Assembly: GCA_024743095.1 (NCBI GenBank)
Contig: JANSXF010000005.1
Span: 1-64,000 of the forward strand
Source: Flavobacteriaceae bacterium
GTDB taxonomy: Bacteria; Bacteroidota; Bacteroidia; Flavobacteriales; Flavobacteriaceae
Length of the DNA: 64,000 nt
Direction: 5' to 3'
Shown: positions 1 through 8,606 of the stretch, in pieces
How the letters are laid out: each line of letters opens with the position of its first letter
Position numbering within the stretch: the stretch's first letter is position 1
The notes under the pieces: model-generated
Told to the model about the DNA's origin: nothing
The model's database searches: none
The model's input: the letters and a program-made list of their open reading frames with translations, nothing else
Translations under genes and position numbers: made by a program

Positions 1-147
1 ATCATGGATTTTATTGCTGTGTTTTTCACAAACGGGACACTTTGCCCGTTTGGATTTTATTGATGCATCTATTTTAACCAGGGAATGGGAGCAATCAATG
101 TTATTTACAATTAACCCAGGCATGCCGATCAGTTGTTTTACGGTCAT
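1..147 (-). CDS. ISL3-family transposase, N-terminal part, cut by window edge
   Basis: A minus-strand frame opens with ATG at 145-147 and stays open for 49 codons to the window edge. It encodes a short leader followed by a zinc-finger-like segment with the pattern CPVCEKHSNKIH, which is the usual start of ISL3-family transposases (a CxxC ribbon ahead of the DDE domain). The catalytic part lies outside the window, so I cannot tell whether the element is intact. It marks an insertion just outside the defence operon. The family call rests only on the zinc-finger segment and its position near the N terminus. Confidence 0.6.
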   Translation of the reverse strand, partial: MTVKQLIGMPGLIVNNIDCSHSLVKIDASIKSKRAKCPVCEKHSNKIHD

Positions 148-302
148 AAGTAGTTGTTTATTAGCTACTTAAAGATAATAAATATCACCCTATAAAGCAA
201 AGGACAAACGCATTTAAATTACTGAATATCAATACGTTAAAACCAAAACCCTAATGCATGGATTTCCCCAAATATGACGAAGAACCCATCACTCCGAAAT
301 AG

Positions 303-761
303 CCAGATGATGTAGAATTAATCTTTTCCACACTTTGGACCCAACTCTCTGACAAAAATCAAAGGCTAATCACCGGAGCGCTCTCGGATTTCAGAACTAT
401 TAGAAACAACGGGCAATTACTGACCACTTCTGATTATAATTCCCTAAATCAGGATGACGCCATCTTTTTGAGAAAGACCTTGCAAAAGAACAATAAACAG
501 AAGGTTGTTATCACACATCATGTACCCACTTTTTACAATTATCCCAAGAAATACTTAGGTGATCCCCTTAACGAAGCATTTGCCATTGAACTGGAAGATC
601 TTATAAAAACTAATGGTCCTCATTATTGGATCTTTGGTCACCATCATTCTAACACGGAACCTTTTAAAATTGGAAGCACCACGCTTACGACCAACCAATT
701 GGGTTATGTACAGATGGGTGAACATCTACAATTCTCTTATAATTCAGTGATCAGCCTATGA
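303..761 (+). pseudogene. Metallophosphoesterase, C-terminal remnant
   Basis: The frame reads VELIFSTLW, then SDF, YNSL, VVITHHVPTFYNYP, LNEAFA, YWIFGHHH and TNQLGYV, which is the second half of a calcineurin-like phosphoesterase. The THH and GHHH segments are metal ligands. The N-terminal metal-binding half (D-x-H, GN-x-E) is absent, the same frame carries a TAG at 300-302 directly before the conserved part, and there is no convincing start codon. It is therefore a 5'-truncated gene, possibly lost when the neighbouring mobile DNA arrived. The stop is at 759-761. Confidence 0.75.
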
Positions 762-797
762 TTGGAATCACCTCGGAACGTTATGAAAAGGAATTCT

Positions 798-821
798 CTT
801 CCAAACAAGCTTGCTTGGAAG
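798..821. other. 24-bp inverted repeat between phosphoesterase remnant and defence operon
   Basis: CTTCCAA and TTGGAAG face each other around CAAGCTTG, giving a near-perfect 12-bp-arm palindrome with one mismatch. It lies 76 bases beyond the stop of the last gene of the defence operon and could end its transcript, but no T-run follows on the minus strand. It is a weak terminator candidate only. Confidence 0.35.
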
Positions 822-896
822 AACAGATAAAAATCGTCTAACCAATAGTCCGAGAAAAGGGAGGGTTACAATCTTCGAAAAGTTAAATATCATTTC

Positions 897-1607
897 TTAG
901 GAACCTTGAAATATTGAAATCAACGAATAATTATCCTGTGCATTTTTTTGTAACCAATCGTCCAATTGAGAAAGTTTGTCTGTTTCTTTTTGTTTTGAAT
1001 TTACAATTTCTAGCAATTGATGGACGCCCAAAACGTCTGTTACACCATCTGAAGCTATCAATACATAATCCCCAGGTTTAAAATCTATAATTAATTTATA
1101 GCCAATCTTTGCTTTCTTGATATCATTTTGAATTGCTCTAGTTACAATATGATTGTATTTCTTTGCGTTGCTTGCTTCTACAAAAACCTTATTTTCAATT
1201 AATTCATTTTTTAAATTATGCTCTACTGATTCAAAAACTATTTGACCATGTTTTATATGCCAAATTTTTACATCACCAACCCAAAAACAGTGCAGGTCAT
1301 TACTACTCTGAATAACTCCTCCCAATGTTGCGCCCATTTTAGATTCTAGCTTTTCATTTTCAAGCGTTAGAGCTTTTGTTGTTTTGTTCACCTTTTTTTG
1401 AATGCTTTCCCTATCAATATTTTGAAGAGACTTTAACTCTTCATATAGGTTTGAAGTGATAAAGTTTGCGGCATAAGCTCCATTCTTGTATCCTCCCATG
1501 CCATCTGCCAAAAGGTATAGGTTATTGTACTTACCTAGACTTTTGACCAACACGACATCTTGGTTGGATTTACGCGCCCCCTTATTTGTGATGAAATAAC
1601 TATCCAT
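897..1607 (-). CDS. PP2C-family Ser/Thr protein phosphatase (defence operon)
   Basis: Predicted cytoplasmic metal-dependent phosphatase that removes phosphate from Ser/Thr. The PP2C signature runs in order: GARKSNQD near the N terminus, LLADGMGGYKNG, GATLGG, WVGDVKIW and ASDGVTDV, which supply the metal-binding aspartates. About 236 residues is normal for a minimal PP2C domain. I chose the ATG at 1605-1607 because it overlaps the upstream ATPase gene by 8 bases (ATGGATAG) and begins just before the domain; an upstream ATG at 1640 would add 11 residues with no domain role. It is the last gene of the operon and the natural opponent of the giant kinase encoded four genes upstream. I do not recall a phosphatase in the described MADS gene set, so this may be a variant component. 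Confidence 0.9.
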   Translation of the reverse strand: MDSYFITNKGARKSNQDVVLVKSLGKYNNLYLLADGMGGYKNGAYAANFITSNLYEELKSLQNIDRESIQKKVNKTTKALTLENEKLESKMGATLGGVIQSSNDLHCFWVGDVKIWHIKHGQIVFESVEHNLKNELIENKVFVEASNAKKYNHIVTRAIQNDIKKAKIGYKLIIDFKPGDYVLIASDGVTDVLGVHQLLEIVNSKQKETDKLSQLDDWLQKNAQDNYSLISIFQGS

Positions 1608-4600
1608 CCTTTTTAACAGCATTAATTGTTGCTCCACCATGTTTAGTTACTCTTGGTCTTGTTATTATTTTTACTGGTTGATTTGTTACCCGCTTTTCAG
1701 TTGCTTTTGATGCCCACAAGAATCCTTCTCCTGGTTTTAAAATACTCATGTCTGCTGGTGACAGATTTGCTAGTTGGGTAATAGATTTTTGAATATGCTT
1801 TAACCATTGTGGACTGTTAAACTTATGCAATAATACTATTGAGCTTAATTCAATAATTTCATTTGGCAAACTTGGCGGGTCTTGACTAGCAATTAATATA
1901 CTCACCCCTTTGTGTCTCATTTCTCGAATAGCTGTAACAATGTTTCCAGTCAAATCTTTATTATCCATGTATTTATGAGCTTCATCAAATACAATGAACT
2001 TATTAAATTGATTTTCTGAACTGTTTGTTGAGGAAAAAATATCTAATGCCGTTACAAATAACCCTAGTGCCTGATCTTTATGGATGAACTCATCTCTCAT
2101 ATCAATTATGATAAGTTTTGATGGTTGTAGATACTCTGATAGATGATTTACATCTTTTACATATTTTGAGGCAAATCTAATTCTGCGGGTTGCTAAGGTT
2201 TTATCTCTTTTAGACAATAGTTCACTACCACTTATTTCTTGATTTAATGTAGGTACATTTAAATTGTTTGAATCAAATAATTCTTCTAAAATGAAATTAA
2301 TTTCGTTGATATAATCTGAAGTATTACCCACTGCATTCATCAAAAACTGCCAATCCTTTATAGATAATTCATTGGGGTTAAACAATAATGGTGCAACTTC
2401 AACCGATGGAAACTGATTCCTACGTTCTTCCACTTTACGCTCAGGACATAGAATTATAATATCATCAATATTATCCGGCTCTACATTATAAACTTCCTTT
2501 AAAATCCTTATTTCATTTTCTTGGTCGTTAGGTTGAATCATTGATGTAAACTCCGGTTCATAATCCATACTCTCACTGTAATGGAATATCACTCCCGCTA
2601 GTGGTGATGGTATCTTATTTACATTACTAAATTGTTTTAATACCATTTCAGTTAATGTGCCAATGGAATAACTTTTTCCACCGCCTTGAACTCCAAATAG
2701 ACTAATTGTATTAACCCCACTTAAATCAATAGCGATTTTTTTGTTTTGATGCGCTGTTTCACCTAAAATTCCATACTGTGAAGAAGGTCTAGAGTTACCT
2801 ATAAATATTTCAAAATCGGGTTCCGAATAAGGTTTATCAGAATTTGTTATTTTACTTTCACTAGGTGTTGTAATAAGCTCTTGAGGCTCATATACAACTT
2901 CTTGTTCTTGAATCAAGTCGTTTGACTGAATCGATTTTTCTTCTGGTTTCACATCTAGTTCTTCAGACTTGTTAGCTTGCTCTTTTTTAGGTTTATTTTC
3001 CCCTTCTTTGAGTGATTGGGATTTTTTAAGCTTTTGACTAAATGTTTTCATTCTATTATCTATTCCTAAAGCTTCTATTAACTCATTGCCCAAGTCATCT
3101 CCTTCTAATCGAATGGTATTCAAATCGGAATCGGAATCTAAAATATCTTCGATTAAATCTTTGCCCATCGTAAACATGGTTATATCGCCATCAACTATTT
3201 CTTTGAGATGTTTTTTTGATGTAGAAAAATCGTAAATAACACCTACTTTATTGAATTTTAAACTATAACCTAAATCTAAATCCAACAAGAAGTCGTTATA
3301 ATTATCATATACCAAATCACTCAAATAGTTATAACGATTTGACCTATTTATATAAAAGCCAAGTAATCCACGTAGCTCCTTATTTTTTATTTCCCTATCC
3401 AACCTATCGTTAGAGAGATTGTATTGTGGGTCGAAATGGAATCTTAATACCTCTATAGTGTTTTCAATCTGTTCCGTCATTTTCATTTTCAAGTCTTCAC
3501 GTTCTGTTTCATTAAGCGTCTTCCTGCACTTAATTTCTATAACAGTAATGAGAATTTCCCTTTTCTCTGGGTCTATAGACACCAACAAACTATCGGCCCT
3601 ACTTTTACTTTCAAAACTATTTTGGTTAAATAAATTTTGATGTAAATCGATAGGTATTAAAATGCCGTTTTCTAAAAATCCTTTCTTTTCCAACACCCTC
3701 TTTGTAAAAGCAGAACCAATTACCTCGAATGCCTTGTTTTTAGATGAGTTGAGTTGTAATACCAATGAGCTACTTAAAGCCCTTAGATCTTCCAAAAGAG
3801 ATTTAATTTTTACTTGATGTTCTTCATTGTGAATGTCCAAGTCAAACTCCTTAAAATGAGGGCCTATTAACCCTAGTACCTCTGATGTTGGCCTTGTAGT
3901 TAAATAAGATGATATTCCTGAAACTTCTTCACCAGGTACATAATCCAATAAAAATGGAATATCCTCACCATTTGAGGGTTGGTCATATACCTCTGGCCCC
4001 ATATTCTTATCAAATGTTACCACCCAGTCTGAATAATCATGTAAGTGAGTTATTAGCACTTTATCCCTTTCATTCAATACCATTTGTGTTGATGGAATTG
4101 CCTCTGTATATTCTAATTTTAGAGCACAACTTGTAAAGGATTGCATGTTCTCAAATAATTGAATACCCAATTGGCCAAGATTACTATAAACTATTGGTAA
4201 GTTATTACCCTTAATAAACCTGTTCCACTTAAATCTATTGTCATCGTTCTCAACATTGACTGTATGATCCGTAACAATGCCATTCACATAGAAATTTCTA
4301 GTGTCTAAATCTGGTTTTACCAATTCAATTTTTATTGGAAATGGGCTTATTAAAAAACTAATATGCGCATTGAACTTCAATGGATTCTTTAAATAATCTG
4401 AAATGTTATTTATTGAAAATCTTAATTTCGGAAACAGCCTGTTTTTGGACGGCTGCGAAAACACTTCAGCTTCTTCAGAAATGATTGATTGTGGATTCAA
4501 AAGACTTTTAAGTGCGTCTCCATGCTCAATGATTTTATCACTATCCTTAAATAATCTTATCTCATATTTTGTATTACTAAAATCTTTTTCTTTTTCTAAT

Positions 4601-7029
4601 TCAATTAATGCATCAGAAAACACATTGGCATCTCCAGCATTCACCAAATTCAAAATTAATTTGTCTACATAAGGATGTTGCTTTAAGTAATTTTTAATAT
4701 GGGTAACTACCTGTCTTTTACTAATATCTGTATCGATATAGTTTTCTTTTGTGATATTAAAAAGCCCTCTGAAATAATGAAGCAACTGTCTAGATATTGA
4801 TGTAAAAGACTTACTCAACTTATTGTCTACTCCTTCTAAATACAAGCCCCATCCATGTGCTAATTCACCTGAATAATTATAATTTTTTAAAGACTGATTG
4901 CCTACTATAACCAATGGATTATTGGAATAGCTAAATTCATTATTAAAAAGTACTTCTAAATTATTTGGCCATGCTTCTTTGTATTTTGAAAAACCCAATG
5001 TTTCTTGTTCCCATTTAAAAAACACATCTAACAACTGCAATATCCAAGCTAATCTTAAAGGGTGCAAAGGTGAAAAAAGTAATGCTTCTATTTTTTTACC
5101 GTCAGGTAGTTTGGTGTCTAATTTAACAACATCCAAAAATTGCAATTCACATACTAAATCTATCAAATCAGCTTTGTCTTCCTCTGAAATTTCAGTGTTG
5201 GAAATTTGATTTTGAAGTTCAGAAGTCCATGCTGTATATGCTGAAATATAATTAGAAATGTCTTCTTTGAAATTAAATATATCAGCTGTTTCGAAAACAC
5301 CATCATTGTTTTCATTAGATTCCTGAATACGTTTGAACACTTTAGTACGCAAGCTCAAGACTGTTTCCGGTGCGCTCAATGTTAGCTTGCTCTCTATAAA
5401 TTTGGAATCATTAAAATTTGTAAATGACGCATTGTTATTTAAATCTACTTTAACATAACCCAAATATCCTGCGTTATCCAAAAACACTTTTTCAATGGTT
5501 CTTAATTTAGAAGATAAAAGTATTTGATAGTTATGGTTTGGGGAATAGTTTATATGAAATACAGAGGTATGGCTAACTTTTTTATCGTCTAACCAACAAT
5601 TTGAAGGTTCAATTGGTTCGGGTATTGCAGGCTCATTTTCATGCTTTAAATCGTAAATTCTATGATTTAAAAATGCTTGAAGCACACTTTTAACCTTGTC
5701 TTTTCTTTGGTTGTCTTCCCGATCGATCGTATCATCAACCACAAAATCAAAATCTTCGGAATCACAGGTTAGTTTATATTGGAACTCATCTTTCGAGGAT
5801 TCTGGGTTATTTTTTAATTCTTCTTCCCATACTTCTTGAATTTTAATCTCTTTAAAATCATCATCATTATTCAAAATTTCTCCAAACTCGTTTTCTGCCA
5901 ATACTTTAATAAAATAGGCTCCATCATCTATTTGATTAGGCTCTAATTCTACTATAGCATCTCTGTAAGGACGATTATTAGCTGTCTTTTTTAATTTTCG
6001 CAACACAGAAATTTCTTCACCTCTTCCTCCATCAACTGCCATTAAAACAATTTTGAAATACTTCAAATCGGATATTTGATTAGGATTCGGATTAGTTGAA
6101 AATCTTATTTTAATTTTCGAGGCACTATTTGGATTAGCATATAATATTTTTCTATCATTTTCTGTTTTAAAATCACTCGATTTAATTTCTTCAACAGATA
6201 GTTTTACTTTACTAAAATCTATTTCTAAATCGGATATTTTCCAGTTTGAGAAGTTCAGGTTTTGATATTTTTGGAAGATCGTTTCTGCTATCTCCTGCTT
6301 TGTGTTTAATTGGTCTTCTTTTTTTATGAAGTCTACAATTTCACTTTGCAACGTATTCGATTCGATAGGCATGTCTGCAATCCGGTCTATCATAGGTTTA
6401 TCAAAGTTTGATAGTACCTCAACACAATCCGAATTGAATTTTATTCTCGACCTTATTTTATTGCTGTCCTCTAGTAATTTTGTATCAGGTATTAGATTTA
6501 GCTTATAGAGGTTGTTCCCTATACTTTCATCACTATAACCAATTTCTTTAAGACTTATGAGAAAGTTGATAATCTGAGTATTCTTGAGGTTATCTTGACC
6601 TATGAAATCGATAATATCTTCAATAATTGAGTATTTAAACTCTACAGGGATTTCATTAATTAATTTATTGACTAATTTTGTTTCTACTCCTTCTAAACTT
6701 AATTCCTTAAAGGTTGCATTCCCATAAGAATCTTCTGCCGCTGTTCTACTGTTAGATGGGATTAGAATTAAAAGCGGTTTGTATTGGTTGTTCCTTAATT
6801 CAATCAGTTTGGTAGCACTAATACATTTTTCATTAATATTCACCTCTGATATAATATAGGTATCTATTTCTGGAAATAGTTCATTAATTTTATCGCACAA
6901 GACATTTAGTTCTTTAAATGCCAATCCTGCAATTTTCATACAATGTCCAGGTTTAGCATTATGCAATTCTTCTTGATGCAAATCAATAACTAAATCAATA
7001 ATTTCTTTATAATATGTATTTATAATCAT
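1600..7029 (-). CDS. Giant HerA/FtsK-like ATPase with PD-(D/E)XK motif, MAD8-like
   Basis: A 1,809-residue protein. The C-terminal third is a HerA/FtsK-type ATPase: Walker A GVQGGGKS with the lysine at 1452 and Walker B FIVFDEAHKY with D1682/E1683, followed by IREMRHKG and LIASQDP segments typical of HerA. A Lys/Glu-rich linker (about 1320-1390) separates it from a long N-terminal region. Within that region, D1146 (RADSLLVS) and E1165-I-K1167 (VIEIKCRK) have the spacing of a PD-(D/E)XK nuclease core. The first 150 residues (LLILIPSNSRTAAEDSYGN) look like a recognition or helicase-loader-type domain I cannot name. From memory the architecture matches the ATP-binding protein MAD8 of MADS; that match needs a profile search. 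It starts 9 bases after the upstream gene and overlaps the phosphatase by 8. Confidence 0.8.
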   Translation of the reverse strand: MIINTYYKEIIDLVIDLHQEELHNAKPGHCMKIAGLAFKELNVLCDKINELFPEIDTYIISEVNINEKCISATKLIELRNNQYKPLLILIPSNSRTAAEDSYGNATFKELSLEGVETKLVNKLINEIPVEFKYSIIEDIIDFIGQDNLKNTQIINFLISLKEIGYSDESIGNNLYKLNLIPDTKLLEDSNKIRSRIKFNSDCVEVLSNFDKPMIDRIADMPIESNTLQSEIVDFIKKEDQLNTKQEIAETIFQKYQNLNFSNWKISDLEIDFSKVKLSVEEIKSSDFKTENDRKILYANPNSASKIKIRFSTNPNPNQISDLKYFKIVLMAVDGGRGEEISVLRKLKKTANNRPYRDAIVELEPNQIDDGAYFIKVLAENEFGEILNNDDDFKEIKIQEVWEEELKNNPESSKDEFQYKLTCDSEDFDFVVDDTIDREDNQRKDKVKSVLQAFLNHRIYDLKHENEPAIPEPIEPSNCWLDDKKVSHTSVFHINYSPNHNYQILLSSKLRTIEKVFLDNAGYLGYVKVDLNNNASFTNFNDSKFIESKLTLSAPETVLSLRTKVFKRIQESNENNDGVFETADIFNFKEDISNYISAYTAWTSELQNQISNTEISEEDKADLIDLVCELQFLDVVKLDTKLPDGKKIEALLFSPLHPLRLAWILQLLDVFFKWEQETLGFSKYKEAWPNNLEVLFNNEFSYSNNPLVIVGNQSLKNYNYSGELAHGWGLYLEGVDNKLSKSFTSISRQLLHYFRGLFNITKENYIDTDISKRQVVTHIKNYLKQHPYVDKLILNLVNAGDANVFSDALIELEKEKDFSNTKYEIRLFKDSDKIIEHGDALKSLLNPQSIISEEAEVFSQPSKNRLFPKLRFSINNISDYLKNPLKFNAHISFLISPFPIKIELVKPDLDTRNFYVNGIVTDHTVNVENDDNRFKWNRFIKGNNLPIVYSNLGQLGIQLFENMQSFTSCALKLEYTEAIPSTQMVLNERDKVLITHLHDYSDWVVTFDKNMGPEVYDQPSNGEDIPFLLDYVPGEEVSGISSYLTTRPTSEVLGLIGPHFKEFDLDIHNEEHQVKIKSLLEDLRALSSSLVLQLNSSKNKAFEVIGSAFTKRVLEKKGFLENGILIPIDLHQNLFNQNSFESKSRADSLLVSIDPEKREILITVIEIKCRKTLNETEREDLKMKMTEQIENTIEVLRFHFDPQYNLSNDRLDREIKNKELRGLLGFYINRSNRYNYLSDLVYDNYNDFLLDLDLGYSLKFNKVGVIYDFSTSKKHLKEIVDGDITMFTMGKDLIEDILDSDSDLNTIRLEGDDLGNELIEALGIDNRMKTFSQKLKKSQSLKEGENKPKKEQANKSEELDVKPEEKSIQSNDLIQEQEVVYEPQELITTPSESKITNSDKPYSEPDFEIFIGNSRPSSQYGILGETAHQNKKIAIDLSGVNTISLFGVQGGGKSYSIGTLTEMVLKQFSNVNKIPSPLAGVIFHYSESMDYEPEFTSMIQPNDQENEIRILKEVYNVEPDNIDDIIILCPERKVEERRNQFPSVEVAPLLFNPNELSIKDWQFLMNAVGNTSDYINEINFILEELFDSNNLNVPTLNQEISGSELLSKRDKTLATRRIRFASKYVKDVNHLSEYLQPSKLIIIDMRDEFIHKDQALGLFVTALDIFSSTNSSENQFNKFIVFDEAHKYMDNKDLTGNIVTAIREMRHKGVSILIASQDPPSLPNEIIELSSIVLLHKFNSPQWLKHIQKSITQLANLSPADMSILKPGEGFLWASKATEKRVTNQPVKIITRPRVTKHGGATINAVKKDG

Positions 7030-7038
7030 TGGTGCTTA

Positions 7039-8604
7039 CTATTGTTGGTTCAATGGGTATCTTGGTCTTACTTTTTGCAGTATGTATGCATCGCTTAAAT
7101 CGTCGTAAAACCCTATTTGACGTAATTTTTGTTTAAAGGCCTCCACATTTTCCTTGAATGCTAAATGTGTGTTTACATTGGCATCTCTAAATCTTGGTTC
7201 GGTAATTCCATTGATTATTAATCCATATCTCTCCTTAATTCTATTCATTAATTCTTCAATAGATAAACTTCGGGTTTCAAAATGGTCGTCTTGACTTTCC
7301 AAGACCATAATCTGCACCAAGGTTTCCAATAAACGTGTTCCCATTACAAATCTTCTCGGGTGCTTTTTACTTCTTCCTTGAGCCATAAAACCTCTATCTG
7401 AATTGTTTTGACTCAAATTTGCTAACATCCCTCTATATTCCTTTAATTGTCTTTTAGATTTAGTATTGAGAATAATGGCCAAATACTTATCAAAATAGGT
7501 TTCTTCATATTTAGTGATATCATCAACCAATAACTTATCCTCTTCATCTAAATCTTTATAAAGACTATTAAATTTTACCCTGAAGTAAATTTCTTTCTCG
7601 TTACTGGTTTCCTTCAATTCTATCAATGCCTTTTCTAAATTTTCAGAATTGTCCTTATTCAATTCTAAATATTCTAAAGTCATATTAATTTTGAATGTTG
7701 CAACAATATATTTGTAAATAGAATTGTATAGTCTATCTGCATCCTCTATCGCATAGGCGGACACTCTACTTTCAAAATCATCTGTTGTATCAATTACAAT
7801 ATTCCATTCATCCTCAATATTTACTGTTCCTTTTTCAATCATTACTGGTAAAAAATGAACCAATTTTTGGGTATATAATGACATGTGGAAGGAAATGATT
7901 GTTTTTAAGTAGTCAACCAAAACACTTCTAGGTATTTTATCTTTATAAACTAATAACCTCCTAATATCATCACAGAATAATCCAGCTTGCTTTTTTAATA
8001 ATGGTTCAATTTTGTTTAATGCAGTTGCCGAATCTAAAACAAAGCGAGGTGATATTTTTGGAATGATGTTTAGCATCCCTAAACTATCTATATCGAGATT
8101 GTCTAAACTATTGAGTGTATCTGTGGTAGCATCCCAACCTTCAATTAAGAATTTTTTTAGGTCATCTTTAACTTGTGGATTAGCGCTTAACATCAAATAG
8201 ACTTGATCTGCTGAATAATAATCTCTGGCTACACTTGCGTTACGCACTCTATAACTTTCTAAATGCACAGGTCTTAATGAGGCTACTTTTTCCTTGTCGA
8301 TTTTACCACGATAAGCCATATTAACAAAATTGTTACGTATCCAAGGTTCTATAGCTTCAGAATTATCGGAATACCCTACAACCTTATTCTCATTTTCCAA
8401 CACTCCTAATGCATTCTTTAAATGATTTATCTCAATCAAAGTTTTTCCTCTTCCTCTAGATAGCTGTCTTGGTTTTTGCCCATTATATCTTAAGAGCATG
8501 AACAAATTAACAAGGGTGTATTCTATATTAATAGATTTTGCATCGATAGTACAAATGAGTTCATTACGAAACACACTTTCCTCCTTATTCATTTTAATCG
8601 CCAT
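7039..8604 (-). CDS. Conserved protein of unknown fold, MAD7-like
   Basis: A 521-residue, largely helical, charged protein with no membrane segment and no motif I recognise. It sits 2 bases after the kinase gene and 9 bases before the HerA-like ATPase gene, so the three are surely co-translated. By position between a MAD6-like kinase and a MAD8-like ATPase it corresponds to MAD7 of the methylation-associated defence system. Basic segments (RQLSRGRGK near residue 50, RSKKHPRRFVMG near residue 415) could contact nucleic acid. No function is claimed beyond membership of the complex or pathway. ATG at 8602-8604; a second ATG four codons later is also possible. Confidence 0.7.
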   Translation of the reverse strand: MAIKMNKEESVFRNELICTIDAKSINIEYTLVNLFMLLRYNGQKPRQLSRGRGKTLIEINHLKNALGVLENENKVVGYSDNSEAIEPWIRNNFVNMAYRGKIDKEKVASLRPVHLESYRVRNASVARDYYSADQVYLMLSANPQVKDDLKKFLIEGWDATTDTLNSLDNLDIDSLGMLNIIPKISPRFVLDSATALNKIEPLLKKQAGLFCDDIRRLLVYKDKIPRSVLVDYLKTIISFHMSLYTQKLVHFLPVMIEKGTVNIEDEWNIVIDTTDDFESRVSAYAIEDADRLYNSIYKYIVATFKINMTLEYLELNKDNSENLEKALIELKETSNEKEIYFRVKFNSLYKDLDEEDKLLVDDITKYEETYFDKYLAIILNTKSKRQLKEYRGMLANLSQNNSDRGFMAQGRSKKHPRRFVMGTRLLETLVQIMVLESQDDHFETRSLSIEELMNRIKERYGLIINGITEPRFRDANVNTHLAFKENVEAFKQKLRQIGFYDDLSDAYILQKVRPRYPLNQQ

Positions 8605-8606
8605 AC

